From the NCBI RefSeq assembly GCF_023954335.1, contig NZ_JAMLIE010000003.1, positions 168,501 to 232,500 on the forward strand: a stretch of 64,000 nucleotides of DNA. The letters run 5' to 3'. Shown piece after piece: positions 53,880-64,000 of this stretch. A model generated the notes under the pieces. That model was not told the origin of the DNA. It saw only the letters and a program-made list of their open reading frames with translations, and searched no databases. The DNA comes from Aquamicrobium sp. (GTDB taxonomy: Bacteria > Pseudomonadota > Alphaproteobacteria > Rhizobiales > Rhizobiaceae). Position numbers and translations under genes: made by a program. The first letter of the stretch is position 1; every line of letters begins with the position of its first letter.

Positions 53880-54713
53880 TCAGGCGGTGGCCTGGTTTTG
53901 CTCCGCCCCGTTTGACGCGGCGGCGGCCCTGCGACCTGCGGATTGCTTGAGGCGATAGCTGTCGCCGTTCATGGTCAGGATATGAACGTGGTGGGTCAGG
54001 CGGTCGAGCAGCGCGCCGGTGAGCCGCTCGGAGCCCAAGATGGATGTCCAGTCCTCGAAGGGCAGGTTCGAGGTGACGATGGTGGAGCCACGTTCATAGC
54101 GTTGGGAGAAGACCTCGAACAGGAGTTCCGCACCGGTGGGTGACAGCGGCACGTATCCGAGTTCATCGACGATGAGCAGCTTCACGGCCTGGAGTTCGCG
54201 CTGCAGCTTCGGCAGTCGTCTCTCGTCGCGCGCTTCCATGAGCTGATGCACGAGGGCTGCCGCGGTGGTGAAGGCGACGGCGAAGCCCTTCTGGCAGGCG
54301 GCAAGGCCAAGGGCGAGCGCGATATGGGTCTTGCCGGTTCCGCTATTGCCGAGCGCGATGATGTTCTCGCGGCGCAGGATGAACTCGCAGCGGGCAAGCT
54401 CCAGCACCAGCATCTTGTTGAGCGAAGGGATGGCGGTGAAGTCGAAGGTGTCGAGGCTCTTCACAGCCGGGAACCTGGCCTGCTTGATCCTGCGCTCCAC
54501 GACACGCCGTTCCCGGTCGATCAGTTCGAGTTCGACGAGACGCAGCAGGTAGCAGGGATGATCGACACCGTCGCGGGCGCACTCGCGGGCGACCTTGTCG
54601 TACTCACGCAGGACCGTCGGCAACTTCAGCTGCTTGAGATGATGGGCCAACAGCACCTGCGGCGTGCCGCTCGTCGTTCCCGCCGGCATCGTGTCCATCG
54701 GCTTCCCGCTCAT
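53880..54713 (-). CDS. istB: IS21-family helper ATPase IstB
   Basis: 277 aa from ATG 54713, overlapping the istA stop. Walker A is GNSGTGKTHIA near residue 112 and Walker B LLIVDELGYVPL near residue 170, the usual IstB layout of a DnaC-like AAA+ protein. It helps the IstA transposase choose and engage target DNA. The reading frame is intact although istA is not. Confidence 0.92.
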   Translation of the reverse strand: MSGKPMDTMPAGTTSGTPQVLLAHHLKQLKLPTVLREYDKVARECARDGVDHPCYLLRLVELELIDRERRVVERRIKQARFPAVKSLDTFDFTAIPSLNKMLVLELARCEFILRRENIIALGNSGTGKTHIALALGLAACQKGFAVAFTTAAALVHQLMEARDERRLPKLQRELQAVKLLIVDELGYVPLSPTGAELLFEVFSQRYERGSTIVTSNLPFEDWTSILGSERLTGALLDRLTHHVHILTMNGDSYRLKQSAGRRAAAASNGAEQNQATA

Positions 54714-56209
54714 GCGGCTCTTCCCGGGATGAGGATGGTGTAATCGGCCGCCGAGGTCGTCTTCACTGTGGTCTTTGGCAGGTGCGGATAGGCAGCGAGA
54801 TCGAGACGGGGCGGGCGGCGCTCGACGCGAGCCAGTGCGATCTGCTTGACCGCATCGAAGCCGATCGCGCCCAGCCTGATCGCCTTCGGTGACGGCATGG
54901 GTCACCACCTCTTTCAGGATCGCCTCCATCAACCGCAGCACCTGGATGAACTCGCGCTTGCCGCGATTGCCCATGCGGGCTTCCATGAGGTGACGCAGAT
55001 GCTGGAAGGCTTCGGGCAGATTCCAGTCCGCAGGGGTGCCGCCTGGTCGAGCGCATTCGGCTTGGTCTCGAGCAGCGCCAGATAATGCAGAGGATCGAAG
55101 ACGAAGGTGCCCGAGCCATAGCAGCGCTGATGCCGGGCGATCTCCTCGCCGCCGAACAGGATGACAATCTCGTCGACAAAGCCCTTCACCATCACATCCT
55201 GGAAGCCATAGGCGGTCGGAACCGAGTAGTCGTTGCCGCGGTATCGCACCAGGCCCGTCGAGGAGACGCGGGCCGAGCGCTTCTCGCAAGGCTCCAGCGG
55301 CACGGCAGGCAACTCCCGGAACGCGGCAAGATCGGCGGCAAGGCGCTCGCCGATGGTCGTGGCATGGCGGCCGGCTCGTTCTGCCTGTCGCGACCGGCAT
55401 CGCTCGGCCAGTATGGCGTTGAGATCGTCGAAGCTGGCGGCCATCGGGATCGGCGTCATGAAGTTCGAGCGGGCATACTTCACCAGCCCTTCGACCTTGC
55501 CCTTGTCGTTCCCCTTGCCCGGTCGGCCGAACCGGTCGCGGAACAGATAGTGGCTCACCAGCTCGGTGAACGCACGCGTTCGCTCCCGCTTGCCGTCGCC
55601 GCAGATCTTCGCCACCGCGATCCGGGTGTTGTCGTAGAGGATCGACAGCGGCACGCCGCCGAAGAAGGCGAAGGCCGAGACGTGCCCGTCCAGGAACGCC
55701 TCCGTCGTCTCCGCCGGATAGGCCTTCACGAAGGGTGCGTCCGACTGCGGCAGGTCCATGCAGAAGAAGTGAATCTTCTGCCGGACCCCGCCGATCACAC
55801 CAATCGCCTCGCCAAAGTCCACCTGCGCATGACCCGGCGGATGCGACAAGGGCACGAACGTCTCGCGGCCCCTGGCTCGGGCAACCCGGACATAGTCCTT
55901 CACCACCGTGTAGCCGCCGCCATAGCCGTGCTCGTCACGAAGCCGCTCGAAGATCCGCTTCGCCGTATGCCGCTGCTTTACAGGCCCGGCGCGATCGGTT
56001 TCCAGGATCGCATCGATCACCGGCAGCAGCGGACCAAGCTTCGGCTTCACGACAGGCTTCGTGCGCGTGTAGCCCGGCGGAAGCGAGAACCGGCACATCT
56101 TCAGAACCGTCTCCCGGCTCAACCCGAAAACGCGAGCTGCCTCACGACGACTGTTGCCCTCGACAAACACGAAGTGCCGGACAGCGGCATAGACTTCCAC
56201 GGCAAACAT
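54710..56209 (-). pseudogene. istA: IS21-family transposase IstA, two frameshifts
   Basis: The main frame (56209 down) has the N-terminal HTH and the DDE core (HAQVDFGEA; LSILYDNTRIAV; NDKGKVEGLVKYAR). After NALDQAAPL near 55034 one base is missing and the sequence continues in another frame (DWNLPEAFQHL...ILKEVVTHAVTE); near 54887 one base is extra and it returns to a third frame (AIRLGAIGFDAVKQIALARVE) to the normal stop at 54710. The element should therefore be unable to move by itself, unless these are sequencing errors. Confidence 0.82.
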
Positions 56210-56317
56210 TCCCGGCCGATCCTCAAAGGGATCAGCCTAGCCAATGGACGGTTTTTACTCCGCCCGCACCAGCAGCACGCCGGCGCTCCATGGCCTAATT
56301 TGTCACCGCCCTACACA

Positions 56318-56947
56318 GTAGGCCGCAAGCGGGTCCGGCGGCTGATGCGCAAGATCGGCCTGTCACCGATCTACCAAGCGCCGAAGACCAGCGAGCCGCA
56401 TCCCCAGCACCGCATCTATCCCTACCTGCTGCGGCATCTCAACATTGAGCGCCCCGATCAGGTCTGGTGCGCCGACGTGACCTACATCCCCATGCGGCGC
56501 GGCTTCCTCTACCTCGTCGCCATCATGGACTGGTTCAGCCGCAAGGTGCTGGCCTGGCGGCTGTCGAACACGATGGATACCGACTTCTGCGTCGCCGCTC
56601 TGGAAGAGGCGATCGCCCGCCATGGCAGGCCCGACATCTTCAACACCGATCAGGGGAGCCAGTTCACCAGCTTCGCCTTCACCACGACGTTGAAGGATGC
56701 CGGCATCCGCATCTCCATGGACGGGCGCGGCCGGTGGATGGACAACGTCTTCATCGAGCGGCTGTGGCGCAGCCTCAAATACGAGTGCGTCTTCCTCAAC
56801 GCCTTCGAGACAGGCGGTGAGGCCCGGGCTGGCATCGGTTCATGGATCGACTATTACAACCGGCGACGCCCCCACTCGACCTTCGACGGCAGGACACCCG
56901 ACGAGGTCTATGCTACGGCAGAAATGATGGAGAAATTGGCGGCGTAA
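56318..56947 (+). pseudogene. IS3-family transposase OrfB, 5'-truncated
   Basis: 209 residues remain of about 280-300. The RNase-H-like core is complete: D in WCADVTYIP, D in FNTDQGSQFTS and E in NVFIERLWRSLKYE. The segment before VGRKRVRRLMRKIGL is missing where the IS21 end was joined, in frame by chance. No start codon or OrfA remains, so it is not expressed as a functional transposase. Confidence 0.85.
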
Positions 56948-57003
56948 AAACCAACCCGATCCACCTTAGCCAAGCCGCCAAACTGTCTCACCAAGCGGGT
57001 CCA
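56318..57003 (+). mobile_element. IS3-family element remnant, left part removed
   Basis: Only the right part survives: the OrfB catalytic domain to its stop at 56947, and the right terminal sequence ending GTCTCACCAAGCGGGTCCA at 57003, whose reverse (TGGACCCGCTTGGTGAGAC) is a typical IS3-family end. The left part is replaced by the IS21 element. The right end lies inside the hsdM gene. Confidence 0.8.
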
Positions 57004-57763
57004 CCTCATTGAGCTCCTGACCAAACAGTTCAACCCGGATAGACGGGTTGAAGTCTTTGAGCGCCTCTTCGGTCAGGGCCAGCATACCGCCGGTGCCGCA
57101 TGCCGGGTCATAGACCTGCCGGATGATGCCGCGGCCGGTCAGCTTGGTGTCATCATTCGCGATCAGCAGGTCGACGATCAGGCGGATGACTTCGCGGGGT
57201 GTGAAGTGCTCACCGGCCGTCTCGTTCGAGATTTCCGAAAAGCGCCGGATAAGCTCCTCGAACAGATAGCCCATCTCAACATTAGAGACCTTATCCGGGT
57301 GCAGGTCGATCTCGCAGAAGCGCTCGAACACCGGCCACAGAATGCCGCCATCCTTCAGGCGCTTGAGCTGATCGGTGAACAGGAACTTGTCTAGGAAGAT
57401 GTCCCGCACGTTTGCGGAGAACTTCGTGAGGTAGTCGATGAGATTCGAATGCAGCTGCGCCGGTTCCTGGCCTTTCAGCTTATCGAAGGTGAAACGCGAA
57501 AGGTTGTAGACCTTGACGTTGTCACCGACCGCGCCGAACAGGATCATGTCGCGCGTCGCGTCGTCGATGCCGGTCGGAAGCGTCTCGGCTGCTGCGAGGA
57601 CGCTGTTCTTGGAAGCCTCGAGCAGGCAGTCAAGGCGGCGCATTACGACAAACGGCAGGATGACCTTGCCGTACTCCGACTGCTTGAAGTCGCCTCTAAG
57701 GATCTCGGCTATCGACCATATGAACCCGCTGAGGTTCTGAATTTCAACGCTCTTCTTCGCCAC
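57004..57763 (-). pseudogene. hsdM: Type I restriction-modification DNA methylase HsdM, N-terminal stump
   Basis: GTG 57763 or ATG 57787 starts a frame of about 255 native residues. The HsdM N-terminal domain (FIWSIAEILRGDFKQSEYGKVILP) is followed by the N6-methylase fold with the SAM motif YDPACGTGGML near residue 215. It is cut by the IS3 end just after GQELNE, with a chance tail VDPLGETVWRLG. The catalytic NPPF motif and the rest of HsdM, as well as HsdS and HsdR, are missing from the window, so this restriction system is dead here. Confidence 0.85.
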
Positions 57764-57859
57764 GTTTCCCTCAACAACACGGCTCACGACCGTGCTCTTC
57801 TACAATCACGATACCAGGGCGCGACTGGTGAATTTCGTCATACGGTGCCGCTGTCGAAG

Positions 57860-57872
57860 CCCCCCCCCCCCC
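57860..57872. repeat. Poly-C tract of 13 bases
   Basis: Thirteen consecutive C residues about 97 bases upstream of the hsdM start, between it and the IS630 element. Homopolymers of this length are prone to slippage and in other bacteria give phase variation of restriction-modification genes. Here the target gene is already truncated, so any such switch would be a relic. It could also be an assembly artefact. Confidence 0.85.
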
Positions 57873-57985
57873 GCAGTGCATGCTGCAGCTTCGAGCTTGC
57901 CGCAGATGGGACATTATGCACGGGTCCGTTACTGTATGGCTACAAAAGGGGTCGCCGGGTAGTGCCGCAGTTTAAAATTTGACGG

Positions 57986-59065
57986 CTAGTGGATGGGGTC
58001 TAACGCTTGGTGCCCACGTTTGACGGCGGCGATGATTTTGTCGGGGTCGGCGATCCATTTGAAGGGCTTGGGTTGCAGGTTGTGCTCGTCGAGGAAGCGG
58101 TTGATGGCGGCCTGGAGGTCAACGACAGAGTGGAAGACACCGCGTTTCAGCCGCCGCTTCGACAGCTTGGCGAAGAAGCCCTCCACCGCGTTGAGCCACG
58201 AGCAGGAGGTCGGCGTGAAGTGGAAGGTAAAGCGCTCGTGGCGGTCGAGCCATGCCCGCACCTTGGGATGCTTGTGGGGAGCATAGTTGTCGAGGATGAC
58301 GTGCACGGCCTTACTCGGCGGAACCTCGGCATTGATGGCATTGAGGAAGCGGATGAACTCCTGATGGCGATGGCGCTGCATGTTCCGGCCGATGACGGTG
58401 CCGTCGAGCACGTTGAGGGCGGCGAACAGGGTGGTTGTGCCGTTGCGCTTGTAGTCGTGCGTCATGGTACCGAGCCTGCCCTTCTTCATCGGCAGGCCGG
58501 GCTGGGTGCGGTCGAGTGCCTGGATTTGGCTCTTCTCGTCGACCGACAGCACGATGGCATGGGCCGGCGGATCGACATAGAGGCCGACGACGTCGCGCAG
58601 CTTGTCGACGAACTTCGGATCGTTGGAGAGCTTGAACTGACGCCAGCGGTGGGGCGCGAGGCCATGCGCCTTCCAGATGCGCCTGACGGCGCTGGCGCTG
58701 ATATCGGCAGCTTTCGCCATCATGTCGGCGGTCCAGTGCGTTGTCTCACCCGGAGGATCGGCAAGCGTCAGCGCCACCACACGCTCGGCGACCTCGGGCC
58801 CGAGCGGCGCAATGCGCGACGGTCGCGTCTTGTCGCGCAGCAGCCCGTCGACACCTTCTGCGGCAAAGCGCTCCTGCCAGCGCCATACGCAGGTCTTCGA
58901 CTTGCCGGTCCGGCGTATGATCTCGACAGTGCCGATACCGTCGGCGGACAGCAGCACGATCTCGGCGCGCCAGACATGCTTCTGCGGGCTGTTGCGGTTG
59001 GTGATCACGGACGCAAGCCGCGAACGATCCGCAGGCGAGACGGTGAAAGATATTCCGGTGCGCAT
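57986..59065 (-). CDS. IS630-family transposase
   Basis: 359 aa. An N-terminal HTH region (TVEIIRRTGKSKTCVWRWQERF) and a winged-helix segment precede the DDE domain: D in VLSVDEKSQIQALDR, D in VILDNYAPHKHP and E in LNAVEGFFAKLSKRR. The frame is intact and the stop codon TAG includes the terminal TA of the element. It probably remains active. Confidence 0.93.
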   Translation of the reverse strand: MRTGISFTVSPADRSRLASVITNRNSPQKHVWRAEIVLLSADGIGTVEIIRRTGKSKTCVWRWQERFAAEGVDGLLRDKTRPSRIAPLGPEVAERVVALTLADPPGETTHWTADMMAKAADISASAVRRIWKAHGLAPHRWRQFKLSNDPKFVDKLRDVVGLYVDPPAHAIVLSVDEKSQIQALDRTQPGLPMKKGRLGTMTHDYKRNGTTTLFAALNVLDGTVIGRNMQRHRHQEFIRFLNAINAEVPPSKAVHVILDNYAPHKHPKVRAWLDRHERFTFHFTPTSCSWLNAVEGFFAKLSKRRLKRGVFHSVVDLQAAINRFLDEHNLQPKPFKWIADPDKIIAAVKRGHQALDPIH

Positions 59066-59136
59066 GCATCAGATTCGCATGCGCGCAAACCAATGGGAAT
59101 CCCGCAAAGGACTCTTATGTCAGGCGGATACCACTA
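57987..59136 (-). mobile_element. IS630-family insertion sequence, apparently complete
   Basis: About 1.15 kb bounded by TAGTGG at 57987 and its inverse CCACTA ending at 59136, consistent with the TA target of this family duplicated at both ends. The terminal repeats beyond GTGG are only weakly similar. It carries one intact transposase gene on the minus strand. It stands between the hsdM remnant and the small orphan genes. Confidence 0.75.
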
Positions 59137-59177
59137 GTTTGTCGCGTTAGGACCATAAATCCGATATCCTTGGCGGC

Positions 59178-59417
59178 ATGCAGTACTATGTCTCGCATAT
59201 GACCCCGATCAAACGCGCGCGCGTTCATAGAGGCGCCTGCTCGCACTGTAACGACGGGCAAGGCCAGCCCGGCCAAGCTAAGAACGGCTCCGGCAATACC
59301 GGCTGGGATGGCCCGTTCGACTCGGTAGAGGAAGCGGAGCGGTTCATGAATGCTCAGTTTCCTCGCTTCACCGACAAACGGAAGTGCGGTCACTGTAAAC
59401 CGGGGGTCACCAGCTGA
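59178..59417 (+). CDS. Small zinc-ribbon-like hypothetical protein
   Basis: 79 aa with two CxxC pairs, CSHC near residue 21 and CGHC near residue 70, that could bind one zinc ion. In between lie Gly/Gln-rich residues and an EEAERFMNAQFPRF helix. A weak TTGTCG/ATAAAT promoter pair precedes the ATG. No family is recognised. Base composition is lower in GC than the main chromosome, in line with acquisition by transfer. Confidence 0.6.
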   Translation: MQYYVSHMTPIKRARVHRGACSHCNDGQGQPGQAKNGSGNTGWDGPFDSVEEAERFMNAQFPRFTDKRKCGHCKPGVTS

Positions 59418-59475
59418 TGCCGACCCCCGCGCACAAGCCGGGCGAGCGAGGGCCGTGTAAGAAGCGGGCATAGCA

Positions 59476-59751
59476 GTGTATAAAACTGTCTCAAAGAACA
59501 TGCAGCGCGGTTGGGGAAGAGACCTCACTCGTACTGTGCACCCGTATGAACCGCGCACTAGGGCAGCTATACGTTGCTGGTGGTACGCCGTGATCGCCCA
59601 CCACCACCAGAATGGAACGTCCGTTAAAGAGAAATACGGTAGAAAATTTCCCAGATGGCTTGATGCCGAAGTTGACAAGTTTACGCCTGAGAGATGGTTG
59701 GCCTATTGGGACACGACCACCGGCAAGCCGCGCAAGCTGGCGAGGCGCTAA
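59476..59751 (+). CDS. Small hypothetical protein, Trp-rich
   Basis: 91 aa with GTG 59476 or 83 aa with ATG 59500. The middle CWWYAVIAHHHQNG and the C-terminal RWLAYWDTTTGKPRKL are rich in Trp, Tyr and His. No membrane segment or known domain. It resembles accessory cargo of mobile regions, with lower GC than neighbouring housekeeping genes. The start is uncertain because neither candidate has a strong ribosome binding site. Confidence 0.45.
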   Translation: MYKTVSKNMQRGWGRDLTRTVHPYEPRTRAAIRCWWYAVIAHHHQNGTSVKEKYGRKFPRWLDAEVDKFTPERWLAYWDTTTGKPRKLARR

Positions 59752-59869
59752 CCGTAAACTGAGTTACCAAGGTCGCTGCGCAGTCTCTCAGTCCAGTCTG
59801 ACGTCCAAACAATTGGCGTTTCGTACACAGGTGGCGCGCTAGCTTAGCGAAAGCAGTAGGGGAACAGCG

Positions 59870-60085
59870 ATGGCAGATGAGCCTTCATTTGGACAGCGTG
59901 ACTTTATGCGCAAATTGGTGGCCGAACACGGCATGGACCGCGAAGCCGTCGTCCAGAGCTACGCCCGCGCAGAAAGAGCAGGATTGGTCCGTCGCAAAAG
60001 CCGCGTGAGCGGTGCGACAGCGGAAGAGTATGCGCTTCAGCTATGGCACGATGGAACTGGCCCGAAAGGATGGCTTAAAGCCTAA
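59870..60085 (+). CDS. Small hypothetical protein with helical DNA-binding-like segment
   Basis: 71 aa. TAGGGGAACAGCG precedes the ATG at 59870. The sequence FMRKLVAEHGMDREAVVQSYARAERAGLVRRK looks like a short winged-helix or HTH arrangement, so a small regulator is possible; that is inference. It ends tail-to-tail with the small minus-strand frame at 60082. Lower GC again suggests acquisition. Confidence 0.55.
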   Translation: MADEPSFGQRDFMRKLVAEHGMDREAVVQSYARAERAGLVRRKSRVSGATAEEYALQLWHDGTGPKGWLKA

Positions 60086-60243
60086 CGGACCTCAGCGCAA
60101 AAGGCCGCACCGATCTGATCAGCAATGTCCGCTTCATGCGCATTGCCACTGACGATCAGGTTATACCTCGTTGATGACGATTGGTATCCTTCCTCGAAGG
60201 TACCTAGCGTCAAAGGTGGGAAGAAGCGCGTCTTTCTACGCAT
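60082..60243 (-). CDS. Possible small hypothetical protein
   Basis: 53 aa frame starting MRRKTRFFPPLTLG and containing RYNLIVSGNAHEADIADQIG. Its stop overlaps the stop of the preceding plus-strand gene by 4 bases. There is no convincing ribosome binding site, and a frame of this length may occur by chance. It is listed because it fills most of the gap between the orphan genes and tRNA-Ser. Confidence 0.3.
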   Translation of the reverse strand: MRRKTRFFPPLTLGTFEEGYQSSSTRYNLIVSGNAHEADIADQIGAAFCAEVR

Positions 60244-60362
60244 CAGAATAAGCCGCTAGCGGTCACCAGCCCCTGCGCACAGCAGACCACGTACGTGGCT
60301 TTGTGCGCAACGCCACCATTCATCTTGAAAGTCGAGAAAAAGCAGACACTTGACGGATGAAT

Positions 60363-60452
60363 TGGCGGAGAGGGAGGGATTCGAACCCCCGATGCCCTTG
60401 CGAGCATGCCGCATTTCGAGTGCGGTGCATTCAACCACTCTGCCACCTCTCC
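60363..60452 (-). tRNA. tRNA-Ser (CGA)
   Basis: 90 nt including encoded CCA. The acceptor stem GGAGAGG (5' end at 60452) pairs with CCTCTCC. The anticodon loop reads ACTCGAAAT, giving CGA. A long variable arm (GCATGCTCGCAAGGGCAT region) and GGTTCGAATCC T-loop confirm the serine type. The accessory segment to the left abuts its 3' end, where integrative elements commonly insert. Confidence 0.95.
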
Positions 60453-60668
60453 GCACCGTGACGACATCCGCAAATCCGGCCGGAAGGCGCAGTTGAGCTC
60501 GCCTCCTTATCACCGAATTGCCACCGAATGTCTCAGCGCGCTTCTCTATAGCCGATCATCGCGTTTCGTCAACGCAGGAAACGGCATCTTCCAACGTATC
60601 GAACCGTGTATTTCTGACGGATCGCATCGCAAGGCGATCCCGGGTGAAAGATCCAGCACGACAACAAA

Positions 60669-60694
60669 AAGCCCCGTCACCAGGTAACGGGGCT
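60669..60694 (-). terminator. Rho-independent terminator of the rRNA operon
   Basis: On the minus strand AAGCCCCGTTACC and TGACGGGGCTT form a stem followed by TTTTGTTGT. It lies 15 bases beyond the 3' end of tRNA-fMet and closes the 23S-5S-tRNA transcript. Confidence 0.85.
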
Positions 60695-60708
60695 TGTTCA
60701 GTAAACAT

Positions 60709-60785
<77 letters not shown>

Positions 60786-60911
60786 GCACCATACGGCGGC
60801 AAAGCCACCGCACCGGAAACGGTTCCCAACGAAAAGGGGCCGGTTGACGACCCCGCTCCCGCTCGAGGGCGGGCAAACGTAAAGAGAAGCTGATCGAGCA
60901 TGCACTTTGCA

Positions 60912-61029
60912 GACCTGGCAGCGACCTACTCTCCCGCGTCTTGAGACGAAGTACCATCAGCGCTGGAGCGTTTCACGGCCGAGTTCGGAATGGGATCGGG
61001 TGCAGCCGCTCCGCCATAACCACCAGGTC
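60912..61029 (-). rRNA. rrf: 5S ribosomal RNA
   Basis: About 118 nt. The terminal helix is formed by GACCTGGTG (from 61029) and TGCCAGGTC (to 60912). Internal segments such as CCGATCCCATTCCGAACTCGG on the minus strand are diagnostic. The ends may be off by a few bases. Confidence 0.94.
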
Positions 61030-61096
61030 GGCGAAATGCATGCTCGAATTCGAGAAGCTGGGCATTGCCGCCCCAATGGGCATGAGCAATGCGAAC

Positions 61097-63903
<2,807 letters not shown>

Positions 63904-64000
63904 TTCACATTGCCAATGCCCATCCGAAGACGGCACTGGCAACAAAAAGACCAGCTTCTCGAGATCTGTCCGGTGGCCGCGGTTAGGCAAAGCCAATCAT

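Larger units (their letters stand above)
53741..56317 (-). mobile_element. IS21-family insertion sequence (istA frameshifted)
   Basis: About 2577 bp. The left end reads TGTCAACGGCGGTCGG inward from 53741 and the right end, reversed, TGTGTAGGGCGGTGAC from 56317; both are followed by an AA-n4-G-n-CCA pattern and, some 30 bases in, by GGCGGAGTAAAA, the internal multiple repeat of the family. istA and istB lie on the minus strand with an ATGA overlap. No flanking target duplication is seen (left AGCAGCT, right GTAGGCC): the left flank is the CMD gene and the right flank an IS3 transposase, so the ends come from different loci. Confidence 0.85.

Noticed and set aside
60363..60452. Attachment-site repeat of the tRNA-Ser 3' end
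   Set aside because: I looked leftward for a copy of GGCGGAGAGGGAGGG and found none in the window, and no integrase gene is present.

Overview
The window reads as chromosomal DNA of a high-GC alphaproteobacterium of the Hyphomicrobiales (Rhizobiales), probably near the Mesorhizobium/Aminobacter/Chelativorans group. The evidence is an imuA-imuB-dnaE2 cassette under a GAAC-N7-GAAC LexA box, a rhizobial RIME-like intergenic repeat, a 23S gene with an elongated helix 9, a 23S-5S-tRNA-fMet order, and many ABC and TRAP uptake systems. Genus assignment is inference; the 16S gene lies outside the window.

Layout. 1-6495: a divergent LacI regulator and a predicted nucleoside operon (ribokinase, nucleoside hydrolase, CUT1-type ABC importer). 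6505-14150: a minus-strand TRAP operon with YciI, SDR and FAH-family enzymes, a TetR gene, and a plus-strand FAD-linked D-lactate-dehydrogenase-like gene; two identical 28-bp palindromes sit at matching positions on near-consensus promoters of both transcription units. 14297-21628: AraC regulator, DUF2520 protein, polar amino acid ABC importer, AstE/DoeB-like deacylase and class IV aminotransferase. 21874-28407: cold-shock gene, small conserved ORF, RIME-like repeat, SOS mutagenesis cassette. 28637-32837: TonB receptor, PiuC-type dioxygenase and FMN hydroxy-acid oxidase. 32834-39752: minus-strand MmgE/PrpD protein, fumarase/aspartase-superfamily lyase, amino acid ABC importer and GntR regulator. 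40052-44996: a His-rich ORF, YeiH-like exporter, methylmalonate-semialdehyde dehydrogenase, TPR protein and a tiny membrane ORF.

45019-52907 is a tight seven-gene minus-strand operon joining O-acetylhomoserine sulfhydrylase, a sulfonate/nitrate-type ABC importer, a small membrane protein, a zinc-type dehydrogenase and a BisC-like molybdoenzyme. I read it as a candidate organosulfur (sulfoxide or sulfonate) salvage route.

53418-60243 is a decayed accessory segment: a carboxymuconolactone-decarboxylase gene cut by an IS21-family element (its istA carries two frameshifts), an IS3 remnant, an hsdM stump truncated by that IS3, a 13-C homopolymer, a complete IS630-family element, and several small lower-GC orphan genes ending at tRNA-Ser(CGA). 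From 60709 onward lie tRNA-fMet, 5S and 23S rRNA, all on the minus strand; the window ends in the 16S-23S spacer.

The strongest candidates for undescribed biology are the seven-gene sulfur operon, the paired-palindrome TRAP/FAH/D-LDH regulon, and the MmgE/PrpD plus C-N lyase plus ABC cluster, which resembles aminopolycarboxylate (iminodisuccinate/EDDS-like) catabolism. All substrate assignments are inferred from gene families and context. I saw no CRISPR array, prophage or secretion system.
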